DNA from: Cornus controversa
Taxonomy: Eukaryota; Streptophyta; Magnoliopsida; Cornales; Cornaceae
Direction: 5' to 3'
Assembly: GCA_026545225.1 (NCBI GenBank)
Contig: CM048849.1
Location: forward strand, 29,150,336-29,214,335
Length of the DNA: 64,000 nt
Of this stretch, positions 1-18,203 are shown in pieces. The stretch's first letter is position 1. Each line of letters starts with the position of its first letter. A program made the position numbers and the translations under genes. The notes under the pieces are model-generated. The model ran no database searches and had not been told where the DNA came from. It worked only from the letters and a program-made list of their open reading frames with translations.

Positions 1-260
1 AGAATCCAACACTTAGCCAAATTTCTGCGCTAAGTAGTCGAAACAGTAACTGTGCATGACACGACTTTTATATAGTGATTCATTTGAGTTCAAAGCCTAA
101 GTCAATCTATCTAAGAACCATAAATAATATTTCTAGTTCAAGTATAGGTTCTAGAATTTGTTTACTCAAGAATTGAATTTCTTCAAAGCTAAATATAAGC
201 CTGAATTAACTCAATCTCAACGAAGGCCTTCAAGATGATTTAATGAAGTTCATGGCCTAA

Positions 261-694
261 TTCTAAGTGTCCAAGGAACCATGATATGATATAAATGATA
301 TGCATTGGTCCTAAGGTCCACTAGGTCAATAGATGAGCTTTCAAAAGAAGTTGCTTCATAAATAACTTTACATTAAATCTAGCACTCACTCAAGACTAGC
401 CTACCCAAGTCTTTTGATCTTCAAATCTTTAAGATTTTGGGTTCCTTCATCATATGACTTGGATTCACTTCAACTTCGTCATTAATCTTGATTATTGATC
501 TTTGAGTTCCATGATCGTATGGCTTCATGTATCTTCTTGTAATTCATTTTGAAGTTCAATGCTTTTAAGATACTTGAGATAATATATTATTTTATAAACT
601 GCACACTCAAGTAAACTTATTAAATCTACATTATAATAGTTTGTTATCATCAAAATCACCCAAATAACCTTGAGTTAAAACCTTGAGGTCAACA
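261..694 (-). repeat. LTR-like repeat, copy 1 (minus strand)
   Basis: This block aligns with 1412-1833 over most of its length. Both copies end on the plus strand in CTTGAGGTCAACA, so on the minus strand each begins TGTTGACCTCAAG, a typical LTR start. Shared words include ACTTGAGATAAT and GCACACTCAAGTAA. The copies have diverged by substitutions and indels. The right ends of the two copies lie 1,139 bp apart, which could be one LTR length if two LTRs sit in tandem. The other end may lie before the window. Confidence 0.5.
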
Positions 695-1061
695 AGAATA
701 TTCCTCAATGGATAGATATACAAATGATAGTTATCATACCTAGAGTTAGCAATGAAATACTCAATTGAAAGCTCCTCATTAGGATTTTGCCACTATGAAT
801 GATATGAAAGTGTTTAGCTTAATAGTGGTGACTACCAATAGATAAATGATACGAAGATTAAAGATTTAAGGTAGCATCTACCAATAATATATGATCATAG
901 AGGGTTATGGTAATCTCTCTCATTTGTAAGCAGCACATGCAATGTGTATTTATAGCCCCTTTAAAAGATATAGTTGTTTATAGCTATTCGGAGTGGTTGG
1001 GAGCATTAAATGTTCAAAATAACTTTTAGAATTTTGAATCCAGAGTAAAGAAGGCGGCGCC

Positions 1062-1262
1062 TGGTCTAAAGGATCAGGCTTCTGGTCTTGAGGATCATGT
1101 TTCTGATAAATAAAGATGAGTCACCTGATCAAACAAGACTCTTGAATCCTAACTTTCTGGATTCTATCAGACTTTTGATCCTGAAGATCAGGTTTCTGAT
1201 CTTAAAGATCAGGCTTCTAGTCTTGAGGACCAAGCTTCTAATCTTAATGAAGTCAGTAAGCC
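1062..1262. repeat. Degenerate 21-bp tandem repeat
   Basis: Units resemble GATCAGGCTTCTGGTCTTGAG. About five recognisable copies occur, some interrupted. They lie between the two LTR-like repeats. On the minus strand a TATAAATA box sits beyond them at about 947-955, as expected if this is the U3 part of a minus-strand LTR. Confidence 0.55.
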
Positions 1263-1411
1263 AAACTTTCCATCCATCATCAGCTTCTGGTGGTTCACCA
1301 TCAGGTGCTTAATAATATCTTAAGCCTTAAATAATCATTCTTTTAAGCAATAGTTAAGGCTCAAATTATCTTAGGTCTTTATAACAACATTAATTTAAAG
1401 TTAATATATAT

Positions 1412-1833
1412 TTCTAAGGGTTTATAGACCAAGTATATGATATGAATGATATGCATATGGTTCTATTGATTTAGTCATAGATTTTGATCTTCAAGCATGT
1501 TATTAAAAAATAATTTGACAAATAATTCCTAACTCTCACCAGACTAAACTACCCCATTTCTTTATCTTTGGCATTTCTCTTTAAGCTTGAGGTTCCATCA
1601 TCATGTCGTATTATAATCATATGATCTTGATTATTTATCTTTGAGTTCCATGATTATATGACTTCATATATCTTCTTGTACATCCCTTTAAAGTCTAAAA
1701 CCTTTAAGATACTTGAGATAATTTAAAACCTTATAAAATGCACACTCAAGTAAGATCATTAAATCTACACTATAATAGAATGTTATCATATAAATCACCC
1801 AAATAAACTTGGGTAGAAACCTTGAGGTCAACA
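1412..1833 (-). repeat. LTR-like repeat, copy 2 (minus strand)
   Basis: This is the partner of 261-694. Its TGTTGACC terminus (minus strand) is at 1833 and directly abuts a plus-strand copia RNase H fragment that starts at about 1836. This suggests insertion of the LTR element into, or recombination with, the older copia element. Confidence 0.5.
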
Positions 1834-1835
1834 GT

Positions 1836-2142
1836 TGTGACTGAGGCTAGCAAAAAAATGATCTAGTTATAGGATTTGTTGGCAGAGTTGGATTTTAGGC
1901 AAGTGAAGAATGTTTTGTACAGTGATAGTCAGAGTGCTATACATCTGACAAAGAATTCAGTATTTCACTCAAGGACCAAGCATATAAGACTTCGTTATCA
2001 CTTCATTAGATCACTTTTAGAAGATGGGATGTTAACACTTGAGAAGATCCTTGGTAGTGAGAATCCAGTCGACATGTTAACCAAAATAGTGACTACAGAG
2101 AAACTGGAGTTGTGCTCAGCTTCAATGGATCTTCTAGCTTGA
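1836..2142 (+). pseudogene. Ty1/copia RNase H fragment, C-terminal part
   Basis: The translation matches the end of copia-type RNase H. It begins with a VTEASKK stretch corresponding to the usual (A/S)TEAEY-like block, then has a YSDSQSAIHL motif holding the metal-binding Asp, the HIRLRYHFIR block and an ENPVDMLTK motif near the C-terminus. Two in-frame stop codons fall just after the VTEASKK block, and everything upstream (gag, integrase, RT) is missing, cut off by the adjoining minus-strand LTR. The ORF ends at a TGA about 75 bases before the polypurine tract and 3' LTR. It is a dead remnant. Confidence 0.85.
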
Positions 2143-2218
2143 GGACAAAGATGAGTGCACTGTTAAGCACTGATTATTGAAGTTGGTTTACACTTGTTCC
2201 AGCCTCCAAGTGGGAGAT

Positions 2219-2547
2219 TGTTGAGGTCGTGGAGCTTGAATCACAAGCCTGGATTATGTTGTTGTGGCCCAAATTTTGTTCTGTGGACTTTTAAGTCCAA
2301 TTCCAGAATGTTTAGTACCCTATATATATAGACCTCTAGGGTTTCATATGTGTAGTGAGAGAAACAGTCGTTTCTTGTGAAGTTTCAAAGAGTTCTCTAT
2401 TATAAACCCTTCATCATTATTGATAGTGAATTTTTTGGTGTGCTCCATAGATGTAGGCAAAGTCTTTTGCCGAACCATATAAATTTGTGTGTCTCGTTTG
2501 ATTTTTATCTCTTGCTTGTGTTTTCAAATTTTGTTTTATTCCCAACA
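2219..2547 (+). mobile_element. Ty1/copia 3' LTR
   Basis: A polypurine tract (AAGTGGGAGAT) directly precedes TGTTGAGGTCGTGG, the usual copia junction. The LTR is about 329 bp, has a TATATATATAGA promoter-like box near 2321 and ends CCCAACA, an imperfect inverted match to its TGTTGAGG start. It belongs with the RNase H fragment upstream. No 5' LTR is present. Confidence 0.75.
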
Positions 2548-2887
2548 TCAACTTCAAGGTTGGTTAACCCAAAGGATAGTCTAATGTTAAAATTGAGGTT
2601 GGGAGTTCGAAATTCTCTAGGATTATTTTCGAAAAGAAAATTCAGTAATGGTTCGGTGCATGTAGGACGGAAGGACTCCATATGCCGTGAAGGACTCCAT
2701 ATGTCGAAATAGTTTAGACGAGCTTGTTTGGTATTGGATTCTTGTTAACAATTCAACCACTTTTAGTAAAGAAGACCTTTCAAACTAATATTTTTTAAAT
2801 TAAGAAAAACAAATAAAATATAATAAATTATCATCACATTTCAATTTTCATTAATAGTTCTCCATCGTTGTATTACATATATCTATA
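2548..2887. other. Unassigned AT-rich stretch
   Basis: This is flanking DNA between the copia LTR and a dispersed repeat. An open frame covers part of the LTR and this stretch but has no recognisable protein. No gene or repeat structure was seen. Confidence 0.4.
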
Positions 2888-3154
2888 TTACATTTAAGCA
2901 TTGTGTTTGAATCTCCCTCCAAAAAAAAACTCACAATCTAACAATCAAAAATGCTAAAAAAATCAATCTTACGGTTTAAAATATTTATGTCTATCTATGG
3001 TCTAACATAACTTTTTATCTATCTAACAGTCATGATCCACTCACTACATTCACATCCAAATTCACATACATATCCACCTATACTCACACCCTAAAATGAT
3101 TCAATCCAACATTTTTTTGGTGTCGTAGGCACGGTCAATACCCTAGTGTATGTG
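2888..3154 (+). repeat. Dispersed repeat, copy A
   Basis: This sequence recurs in inverted orientation at 47430-47686. Shared landmarks, in order, are ACATTTAAGCATTGTGTTT, a CAATCTTA..TTCAAAATAT-like block, an ACAGTCATGATCC-like block, a series of CACATAC words and finally GTAGGCACGR(G/T)CAATAC. No terminal repeats or target-site duplication could be fixed, so the class is unknown. Confidence 0.6.
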
Positions 3155-3177
3155 TGTGTGTGTGTGTATATATATAT
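3148..3177. repeat. (TG)n(TA)n microsatellite
   Basis: About nine TG repeats run directly into about five TA repeats. Confidence 0.85.
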
Positions 3178-3579
3178 ACAAACATTTATATATACCCCGA
3201 CATGTTTTTGGGGAATAGGCTCGGTTGCTCAATACCACAACCTGGATCCAAATTGGATTTAATTCAAGTTGGAATCTTTTCGTAACGAACCTAAAAATTT
3301 TAAAAATGTCACTTAAATTTAGTAACGGACTCAAAAATTTATGTGAGTTAAATTTAATGATGGACTCAGGAATTTGTGTGTGTGGGTGGGGGAGGGGGCG
3401 GGGGCCTTTAACAACAACAAAATTTCACACCATCATAATAATTCTATTAAGCAAATTTATCATTGATAACATTTACTTTATTTATTAAGAATTTTTGAAA
3501 AAAAAAAACAATTACTTTATTATTTTTAAATTTATTTATTAAAAAATTAAATGAATTTATTATTTTAAATTTGTTTTTA

Positions 3580-4080
3580 TAGACATAGAGAGAGATAGAG
3601 TATATACTGGGACAAAGACAAGATATGATTTCAAGGGGCACAATGTACTTTAAGCAGAGAGACAAAAGAACAAGAAGGGAAAAATGAGATAATTTTGAGG
3701 GAAAATAATAAAGAGTTTCTTGAAGAAGGGAAATACGAAAAGGGAATGAGAAAAAAATTGAAGAAGAGTAAAAAAGGAAAGAAAATAAAGATTTCATTCA
3801 AGAATAGAAATGGAAAATATTTTAAAGGGAATGAAAAACAAAATTGAAGAAGAGTAAAAAGGAAAGGAGAAGAGGAATTAGAGATAATATTAGAAAGGAG
3901 AAATTTTAGGGGGGGGGTGGAGAACATTACTAGAATAAATGTAAAAGAGAGAACACAAAGAGAGAGAGAGATGGAAAGAGATCCAACATAGAGAGAGAAC
4001 AAAGAGATAGAAAGAAAGGGGAAAAGAGAGAAATATTGGGGAGAGAGAGACAGAGAGGGGAAAAGAGAGAGAGATTTTTT
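3580..4080 (+). repeat. Purine-rich (GA/A) tract
   Basis: About 500 bases are almost entirely A and G on the plus strand, with many AGAGAG and GGAAA words. The minus strand gives long open but low-complexity Phe/Ser/Leu-rich frames, which are not genes. The strand asymmetry is strong and the tract runs up to the G34 homopolymer. Confidence 0.8.
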
Positions 4081-4098
4081 TTTTGTAATTTTCCCCCG

Positions 4099-4099
<1 letters not shown>

Positions 4100-4133
<34 letters not shown>
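4100..4133 (+). repeat. 34-base G homopolymer
   Basis: An uninterrupted run of 34 G follows CCCCCGC and is followed by TGGGG. Such a run is rare in AT-rich plant DNA. Its exact length may be unreliable because sequencing and assembly handle such tracts poorly. Confidence 0.85.
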
Positions 4134-4134
<1 letters not shown>

Positions 4135-4904
4135 GGGGAAGTTATGATATTATACTAAAATATAATTATATAATACTAAAAAAAAATTTCAATGGGGGCA
4201 TCCCTGCTTAAAATCTGTAAAAGATTGGGTGGAACCTGAGTTAGATTTATATTGTCATACAAAATTGCACTAATCACTTGAAGTCTTCCCATGCCTAGTA
4301 CATGTCAAACTTTGGCCCCCAAAAAATTACATAATTTCTTCTTTTTTTTCCAAAAATAATTTCTCGTGTATATTGACTAGCAAGACGATAGGAAATGGAA
4401 TATATCATCATTACTTAGGATTTAAAAAAGGAAAAATAAAATAAAATGATAGTTAACCCCTCATGTGGTAAAGAAAAAAAGAAATGAAAAAGAAAGAAAA
4501 AAAACCTCAGCTATTTAAAAATGTTAATAAAGAGACAAATAATAAAATGAATATTTTTGTACTTTAATAACAAGGACAACACAAGAAATGAGTTTTTAAT
4601 AATCAAGCTGAAACTAAAGGCTTCAGAATATGTCAAACTTTATTTATCAAGAACTAAGCTAGATTTGGTTCTTCTTACAGCCACATTAATAAGTAGACAT
4701 ATAAGATTGCAAAGTTTCGCACATTAGCTCTTTTGACACATTGGCTACTAAGTGAGAATTTCCAATCGAATCTAACTGTGAAGTCCCATTTGGCAGTTCA
4801 AATATACAAAATGAATTCTCAATTAGTAGTTGTTTGTGCCACAAAAATAACTAAGGTTTATTCACTTGCATATTGTTGTTTGGACATTCAAATTAGGATT
4901 CGAC
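4134..4904. other. Unassigned AT-rich stretch
   Basis: No gene or known element was recognised. At the right edge, an 18-base word (GACATTCAAATTAGGATT) occurs twice in tandem. The second copy forms the target-site duplication and first bases of the adjoining hAT element. Confidence 0.4.
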
Positions 4905-4912
4905 ATTCAAAT

Positions 4913-5516
4913 TAGGATTGCAACTTGTACGGATTGGAGGTATAACTCAAGTCAGCCTGATATATGAAATGTTCAACTCTAACTCAACTCTAACTACTCA
5001 ATCCGAATCCAGCCATCCTTGAATTTTGCAACTCGAGTTAGAAAGTCGGGTTATTAGCTTATCCATTTACACCAATCTCCACATTAAAAATTAAAAGTGA
5101 TATTTAGTTAATTTCATATTAGATAAGTAGCACAATTTTTTTTAAAAAAAAAAAACTTAATGCAAATTTCTAAAAAATTACAAACAACTTCTTAGAAAAT
5201 TAATTCTCCAAAGTGTTAACATACAATAAATTAAGATTTAAACAAACGAAGTTAAAAGAAAAAGGTGACCATAATTTGAATATTATATATAATATATTTA
5301 AATAAAGAAAACATGTATAAAAATAATATTAGAATTCGGATTCGAATTAAACTCGGATTGCTGGCATCTCAACTCAAGCACCACCCTAATTAAGTTCGTG
5401 TTAAAACATTTTTAGCCAAAGCCCAACCCTAATTGTAAAAATAATTGTCTAAGCCCGTAAAACATCATACTGTTCTCGGATTGGGTTCGGATTGGCCAGT
5501 CCAAGTTGTACTCCTA
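4913..5516. mobile_element. Complete non-autonomous hAT element, 604 bp
   Basis: The element begins TAGGATTGCAACTTG and ends with the near-inverse CAAGTTGTACTCCTA. It is flanked by a perfect 8-bp target-site duplication, ATTCAAAT, at 4905-4912 and 5517-5524. Eight-base duplications and TAGG-type ends are characteristic of the hAT superfamily. Subterminal GGATTGG/AATCCGAA words recur in both orientations near the ends, as expected for transposase-binding sites. There is no transposase ORF, so it depends on an autonomous relative. It lies about 440 bp past the stop codon of the MAP kinase gene. Confidence 0.85.
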
Positions 5517-5958
5517 ATTCAAATGCCTACATGAAAATTATGCAAAACATTTAGTAACTATAGCATAGGAAAAATGAGGGAAGTTAAAGAAGAGCAAAAC
5601 TGCTGGAACATTAGATGGCACAGGCATGAATAGATATATTATCAGTGAAACAAAAGAGAACTGATTCTGTGATACATTTGTTTCTTCAATGGTGACATAT
5701 TTTGATGTTAAGGTTGAGCAGCCAGCTTTCATTACCTAAATTACAAGTTGAAGCTACACCTCTCCTTCAACAACAAAAGTCCCATGCTTCAGTCTTTCAT
5801 GTGCTTGTGCTTATAAGTTTAGCTTCAATAACTCTTGCCACTTGCTTCCAAAGAGTTTACAGCTCAGAATCGGGAGTAATAGACAAGCCCCATTACGTTG
5901 GATATGGGATTTATGCAGCTGCGTCGACAAAAACTCACAAGAACAGAACACCATGGAG

Positions 5959-13127
<7,169 letters not shown>

Positions 13128-13848
13128 CTGAGCGGCAAAGCATCAAAAGCCACCAAAGCAATCAAATAACGGTAGATCACAGAAGAGCAACAAAACCTAG
13201 ACTTTGCACTCAAATTGAATAATCCAGAACAAAATTACAAAACATCAGAACACTAACACAAGGATCATAGTAGCTACGAAGTAACTTCAAAAGATCAAAG
13301 TGTCACAAAATCATCAATTTACAACACAAAATTCAACAAACATTTCCAAGTAAAAACCTTAACTCTAAGTGAATTTAGGGGTAAGATGAAAATTTATTTT
13401 GAATTCAAGGGTAAGGAATTGCTATATTTGTAGCAATTGAATAGATAATGAATTGAATTTGATTCCTTATTAGGAAGAAAATTGTGCCGCTAGATTTAGC
13501 GGAGAATCTAAGATGGCTATGATCTCTAATTTGACGAAGAAGGAAATATATAGAATATATAGCAACACCATATATATATAGCAACACTATAAAGCCTCTG
13601 TTTTTTTTCTGCTAAAAGTAGCTCAAAAAATTGAAAAAGAAGAAGCAAGGTATAATTTTGAGAGAGAGGGAAAGAGTGAGTCTCAGGGTTGTAAATATAC
13701 TATTTTCACATAATTATTTAAAAATATGTAACTGAGAGTCATATATATTTGAAAAAGTAATTTATATGAAAAGATTTAGACACATTTTTTTACCTCATTA
13801 TTATTATTATTATTATTTATTTTTATAATGAGGAATTAATTTTTAATT
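13128..13848 (-). promoter_or_regulatory. MPK16 leader and proximal promoter (inferred)
   Basis: This is the sequence upstream of the MPK16 start codon. On the minus strand TATATATATA-type boxes near 13555-13585 precede a C/T-rich stretch, a plausible core promoter with a leader of several hundred bases. The start site and any leader intron cannot be fixed from sequence alone. Confidence 0.3.
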
Positions 13849-14017
13849 GGGTAATACTACTTAGGCAGAATTTTTAGACATAATCTGAAACTTTTAGATC
13901 TATTATTAGATGCATGTGGTAGGCCACACCACATATACTCACCACATGCATCCAATGGATGTAAATGTTTCTGCCTACGAATTCTGTCTAAAAATTCTGC
14001 CTGCGTAGTATTATCCC
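13849..14017. mobile_element. Complete 169-bp MITE with 8-bp target duplication
   Basis: Terminal inverted repeats of about 32 bp: the left end GGGTAATACTACTTAGGCAG and the following GAATTTTTAGACA recur inverted at the right end, with a few mismatches. It is flanked by TTTTAATT at 13841-13848 and 14018-14025. An inner 12-bp perfect palindromic pair (GATGCATGTGGT / ACCACATGCATC) would extend the hairpin. The 8-bp duplication suggests hAT ancestry, although GGGTAAT ends are not a standard hAT terminus. It lies about 720 bp upstream of the MPK16 start codon. Confidence 0.85.
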
Positions 14018-14280
14018 TTTTAATTTGATGACCTTCTATACACGAGAATATAAAATAAAATCCGAACATGTGGAATTACGGATAAATCACACATATTATT
14101 CAAATTTAGATATTTTTACATCATGTCAAAGTCAAATTCAAGAATTAACTTTTAATTTGGTGACCTTCTATACACGAGAATGCAAAATAAACTTCAAACT
14201 TGTACAATTATTTGTAAATCACACATATTATTTAAATTTAGATACTTTCAAATAATGTGAGAGTGAAATTGAGAATGTCG
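14018..14280. repeat. 132-bp tandem duplication
   Basis: Units starting at 14018 and 14150 both begin TTTTAATTTGRTGACCTTCT and share ATCACACATATTATT and AAATTTAGATA. They are clearly diverged. The MITE to the left inserted at the start of the first unit. Confidence 0.8.
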
Positions 14281-14653
14281 GAGTTTACAATTCACTTTAG
14301 GAGTAAATAGTTGTATCTATTTTATTTACTGAAAATATATTTGTATTATTAAATTTATTTAAATAGATTTTATCTTTTTAGATTGCTTGATCTATATACT
14401 TGAATTAAGCAATTTAATAAATAAACTCTTTCATAATGTAGTAGTGGAAGATGGTGGATCACACCAATTGGTGAATTGAACAATTTTATTGATAAACATT
14501 TTGAAAAAGGATGATGGAGCCCATGGCAAATGCTATGCGGGTAATTTTATCAATGAGACAAGAGTAGAGTAGAAGATTTGAAAACCACATATCTAAAGAA
14601 GAGAAGCTTTCTTTCGAAGTTTAAAGGTGGAGTAATTCTACGATACTTCGTAG

Positions 14654-14754
14654 ATTTCTTAAATGTAAGAATTTCATAAGTAATAAAACTCTATTTTCTA
14701 TTATTATAGAAGATAGAGTTTTATTAGTGGTGAAATTCTTCTAATACACGAAAT
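14654..14754. repeat. Foldback (inverted repeat), about 47-bp arms
   Basis: Left arm 14654-14700 and right arm 14707-14754 are imperfect inverse copies, with a perfect core TAATAAAACTCTAT / ATAGAGTTTTATTA and an outer AGAATTTCA / TGAAATTCT. The loop is about 6 bases. It could be a MITE, but no target duplication was fixed. Confidence 0.7.
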
Positions 14755-14799
14755 TTCAATTGTATATAATAATTTCTTCCGAATGTGACAAAAAAGAAT

Positions 14800-14990
14800 T
14801 GAAAACACGTGCTCTTAACCTTTTTCTTTTTCATTGCTGCTCTTTAAAATATATATATATATATATATATATAGTAATAATCTCTTGCTCACTAGTGAGC
14901 AAAAAATTCATTCACACCAAACACAATGACCGTTGGATGTGAAAACACGTGCTCTTAACCTTTTTTTTTCTCATTGTCACTTAGTAAAAT
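14800..14990. repeat. Direct repeat around a (TA)n run
   Basis: GAAAACACGTGCTCTTAACC occurs at about 14801 and again at about 14940, each followed by a T/C-rich stretch and TCATTG. A TA microsatellite lies between them. Confidence 0.65.
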
Positions 14991-15039
14991 ATACATATAT
15001 TTATATTAATACTTAGTACAAAGGAATTTTTTAGTTTCA

Positions 15040-15563
15040 GTACACTATTTTTTACTTTTAAATTAAAAAAATAGAATTATCTAAGGAAAACTCTTTCCTT
15101 TTTTATTTTGAAATTAAAAAAAATTATTTATTACCCAAGCAAAACCCTTTCATTTTGAAATTAAAAAAAATAGAATTACCCAAGTAAAATCATTTCCTTT
15201 TTTATTTAAAAATTAAAAAAAATTATTTATTACCCTAGAAAACCTTTCCTTTTTTATTTTGAAATTAAGAAAAGTAGAATTACCCAAGCAAAATCCTTTC
15301 CCAAGCAAAACCTTTTTCTTTTTATTTCTAATTTCTAAATTAAAAAAACCAAAAACCCTTTCCCTTTTTAAAAGTACAAAGGGAAAAAAATATAATTACT
15401 CAAGCAAAACCCTTTCCTTTTTTATTTTGAAACTAAAAAATAGAATTACTCAAGCAAAACCCTTTCCTTTTTATTTTAAAATTAAAAAAATTTTATTTTG
15501 AAATTAAGAAAATAGAATTACCCGCAAAACCCTTTCTTTTATTTCTAATTTCTAAATTTAGAA
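15040..15563. repeat. Degenerate minisatellite, about 50-bp units
   Basis: Diverged copies of a unit with AAAATAGAATTACCCAAGC, AAAACCCTTTCC and TTTTTTATTTTGAAATTAA repeat across the stretch. Unit length varies, and no reading frame with protein character was seen. Confidence 0.75.
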
Positions 15564-16907
15564 AAGCAAAACTCTTTCCTTTTTTATTTTGAAATTAAAA
15601 AAGTAGAATTACCCAAGCAAAACCTTTCCCAAGCAAAACCCTTTCTTTTTATTTCTAATTTCTAAATTTAAAATACCAAAACCCTTTCCTTTTTTATTTT
15701 TAAATTAAAAAAAAATAGAATTACTCAAGCAAAATCCTTTCCCAAGAAAACCCTTTCTTTTTATTTCTAAATTTAAAAAAATACAATTATAATCCACAAA
15801 ACCCTAAACACCTAAAATCACTTTTCTCTTTCCTTTTTTTTATTTTTAAATTAAAAAAATAGAATTACCTAAGCAAAACCCTAAACACCTAAAATTATTC
15901 TTCCTCTCGGCTACGACTCTCCAAAAATAGAATTACTAATGCAAAACCCTTTCCCAAGCAAAACCCTTTCTTTTTATTTTAAATTTTAAAAAAATAGAAT
16001 TATAACAAGCAAACCATAAACACTTATAAAATCACTCTTCCTATCGGCAATAGCTCTCCATTATTCCTCTCCACTCTCATCTTCCTCTTGGCTCTCATCA
16101 ATACGGCTCTCACCTTCCTCTCAGATCTCATCAACAACCATTCGATTTGATTTCGTCTCAACTTACATGTGAATTCTTTTCTTTGGCTTCTTTTTTTTTT
16201 TCTACTCATTGTTTGCTATTAGCTTTTGAAATGAAATTCTTTTTAAGCAAAACTCTTTCCTTTTTTATTTTGAAATTAAAAAAATAGAATTACCCAAGCA
16301 AAACCCTTTCTTTTTATTTCTAATTTCTAAATTTAAAATAGCAGAACCCTTTCCTTTTTTATTTTTAAATTAAAAAAAAATAGAATTACCCAAGCAAAAT
16401 TCTTTCTCAAGCAAAACCCTTTCTTTTTATTTCTAAATTTAAAAAAATACAATTATAATCCACAAAACCCTAAACACCTAAAATCACTCTTCCCTTTCCT
16501 TTTTTTTTATTTTTAAATTAAAAAAATAGAATTACCTAAGCAAAACCCTAAACACCTAAAATTATTCTTCCTCTTGGCTACGACTCTCCAAAAATAGAAT
16601 TACCAATGCAAAACCCTTTTCCAATAAAACCCTTTCTTTTTATTTCTAAATTTAAAAAAATAGAATTATAACATGCAAACCATAAACACCTGTAAAATAA
16701 CTCTTCCTATCGGCTACAACTCTCCATTATTCCTCTCTGCTCTCATCTTCCTCTTCGCTCTCATCAATACGGCTCTCACCTTCCTCTCAGATCTCATCAA
16801 CAACCATTCAATTCGGTTTCGTCTCGACTTACATGTGAATTCTTTTCTTTGGCTTCTTTTTTTTTCTACTCATTGTTTACTATTAGCTTTTGAAATGAAA
16901 TTTTTTT
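15564..16907. repeat. 681-bp tandem duplication with telobox-like words
   Basis: Copy 1 (15564-16244) and copy 2 (16245-16907) both start AAGCAAAACTCTTTCC and end with a block containing CATCAATACGGCTCTCACC, CTCATTGTTT and AGCTTTTGAAATGAAAT. Each copy holds two AAACCCTAA words, the plant telobox/telomere-repeat motif. The C/T-rich right part of each unit looks like a gene leader, but no gene was recognised. Confidence 0.85.
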
Positions 16908-16909
16908 AA

Positions 16910-18203
16910 TAAAAAATTTCGTCTGTAATGAGTCATGTTATCCCCACCATTGATAGTCATATATATCTTATGTAGAAGGAAAGAAGGTAATAAATTAAAA
17001 GACATTTATTTTTTGTATTAGTAAATATACTCCCAAACACATGGCTCGCGTTGGGACTTAAATCCTCACTCTCTTCTTTGAAGTAATGGAGAACATAATA
17101 CTCATTCCAATATTTTGAAAATGACAAAATAATTAATATGCCTTAACTTTGTGTTCTCCAAAGAAAGTTACATGATATTGTTTTCTTCTGTTTTCTTTTT
17201 CCTATTTTTCCTATTTTATTTCCCATAGAACAAGAAAAAATATTTTTAAAAAAAAACAAAAAAAAAAAAGAAGATCCACTTTCTTTCCTACATTTTCTCT
17301 TCTTTTATTTTCGGCTTCTCTCTCTCTACAACAGAAAGTAGTTATTTTTGTTTCCGTTCTCTTCCTTCATGGCCTATTTCAACTACGTACAACATATTTG
17401 ATCCAGAAGTAACTTGAGACAATTTTTTTAAAAGTAGGTATGTATTCACTGAAGATCATATTTTAACTAAGCTTATAAACCCGTGTGAAATGTAAATCTG
17501 TCCTATTAAGATCATATATATCATTTATAATATAGAAGGAACTTATAGTTGTTATATATATGATGAGGCATTGATTTAAAGATCAAAGTGTCCACAAAAA
17601 CAATAGAAAAAGACAAATGTTGGAAGCTTCACTTACAAGGGAAATGATTTAAGTTCATCAATATACTAATTATAATAATGAAGCATATGTTTGAAAAGGG
17701 AAAAAAGAAAATTTGATAATGAAACTAATAAATGAAAGACTTATTATCACATTTACACATATGTCAATCAACACAATAAAAGGTAACTTATCACACAACA
17801 TTGAGATTATTCGCTTTATATTTTTTATTATATCTAAATGAACATAAAATAAAAAATAATATTATACTTCAGGTTTGGGTCTACAAACACAACCGAAATC
17901 TACATTACAAATTAACATGGAAATTGAAATAGTCAAAGCATTACGATATTAGTTGGTTATTTATTTCTTCTTACTTACATTAAGTTTTAATTATTTATTT
18001 TACTTAAATAATATCGTGACTAGTAGGACATGGTTGGTGGAAGCTAATCCGCTAACAATAGGTAAAGAATCAAATAGAAAATAAACAAAAATTATAACTT
18101 TCTTTGTTCATAAAACACATAATAAGGTCTAATTAATGATTGTGTCTGTGTATTTGTACATATCAACAACGTATTGTTCCAATAATTTATTATGCTTTGA
18201 TAG
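16910..18203. other. Unassigned AT-rich stretch
   Basis: No gene was recognised. It could hold upstream exons or the promoter of the broken gene that follows, but nothing in it supports a specific model. Confidence 0.35.

Noticed and set aside
3447..4002. Phe/Ser/Leu-rich minus-strand frames resembling membrane proteins
   Set aside because: They are the complement of a purine-rich tract, where such frames arise from composition.
16673..16909. 78-codon frame in the second 681-bp copy
   Set aside because: The frame is not kept in the first copy, and its sequence is repeat-derived.
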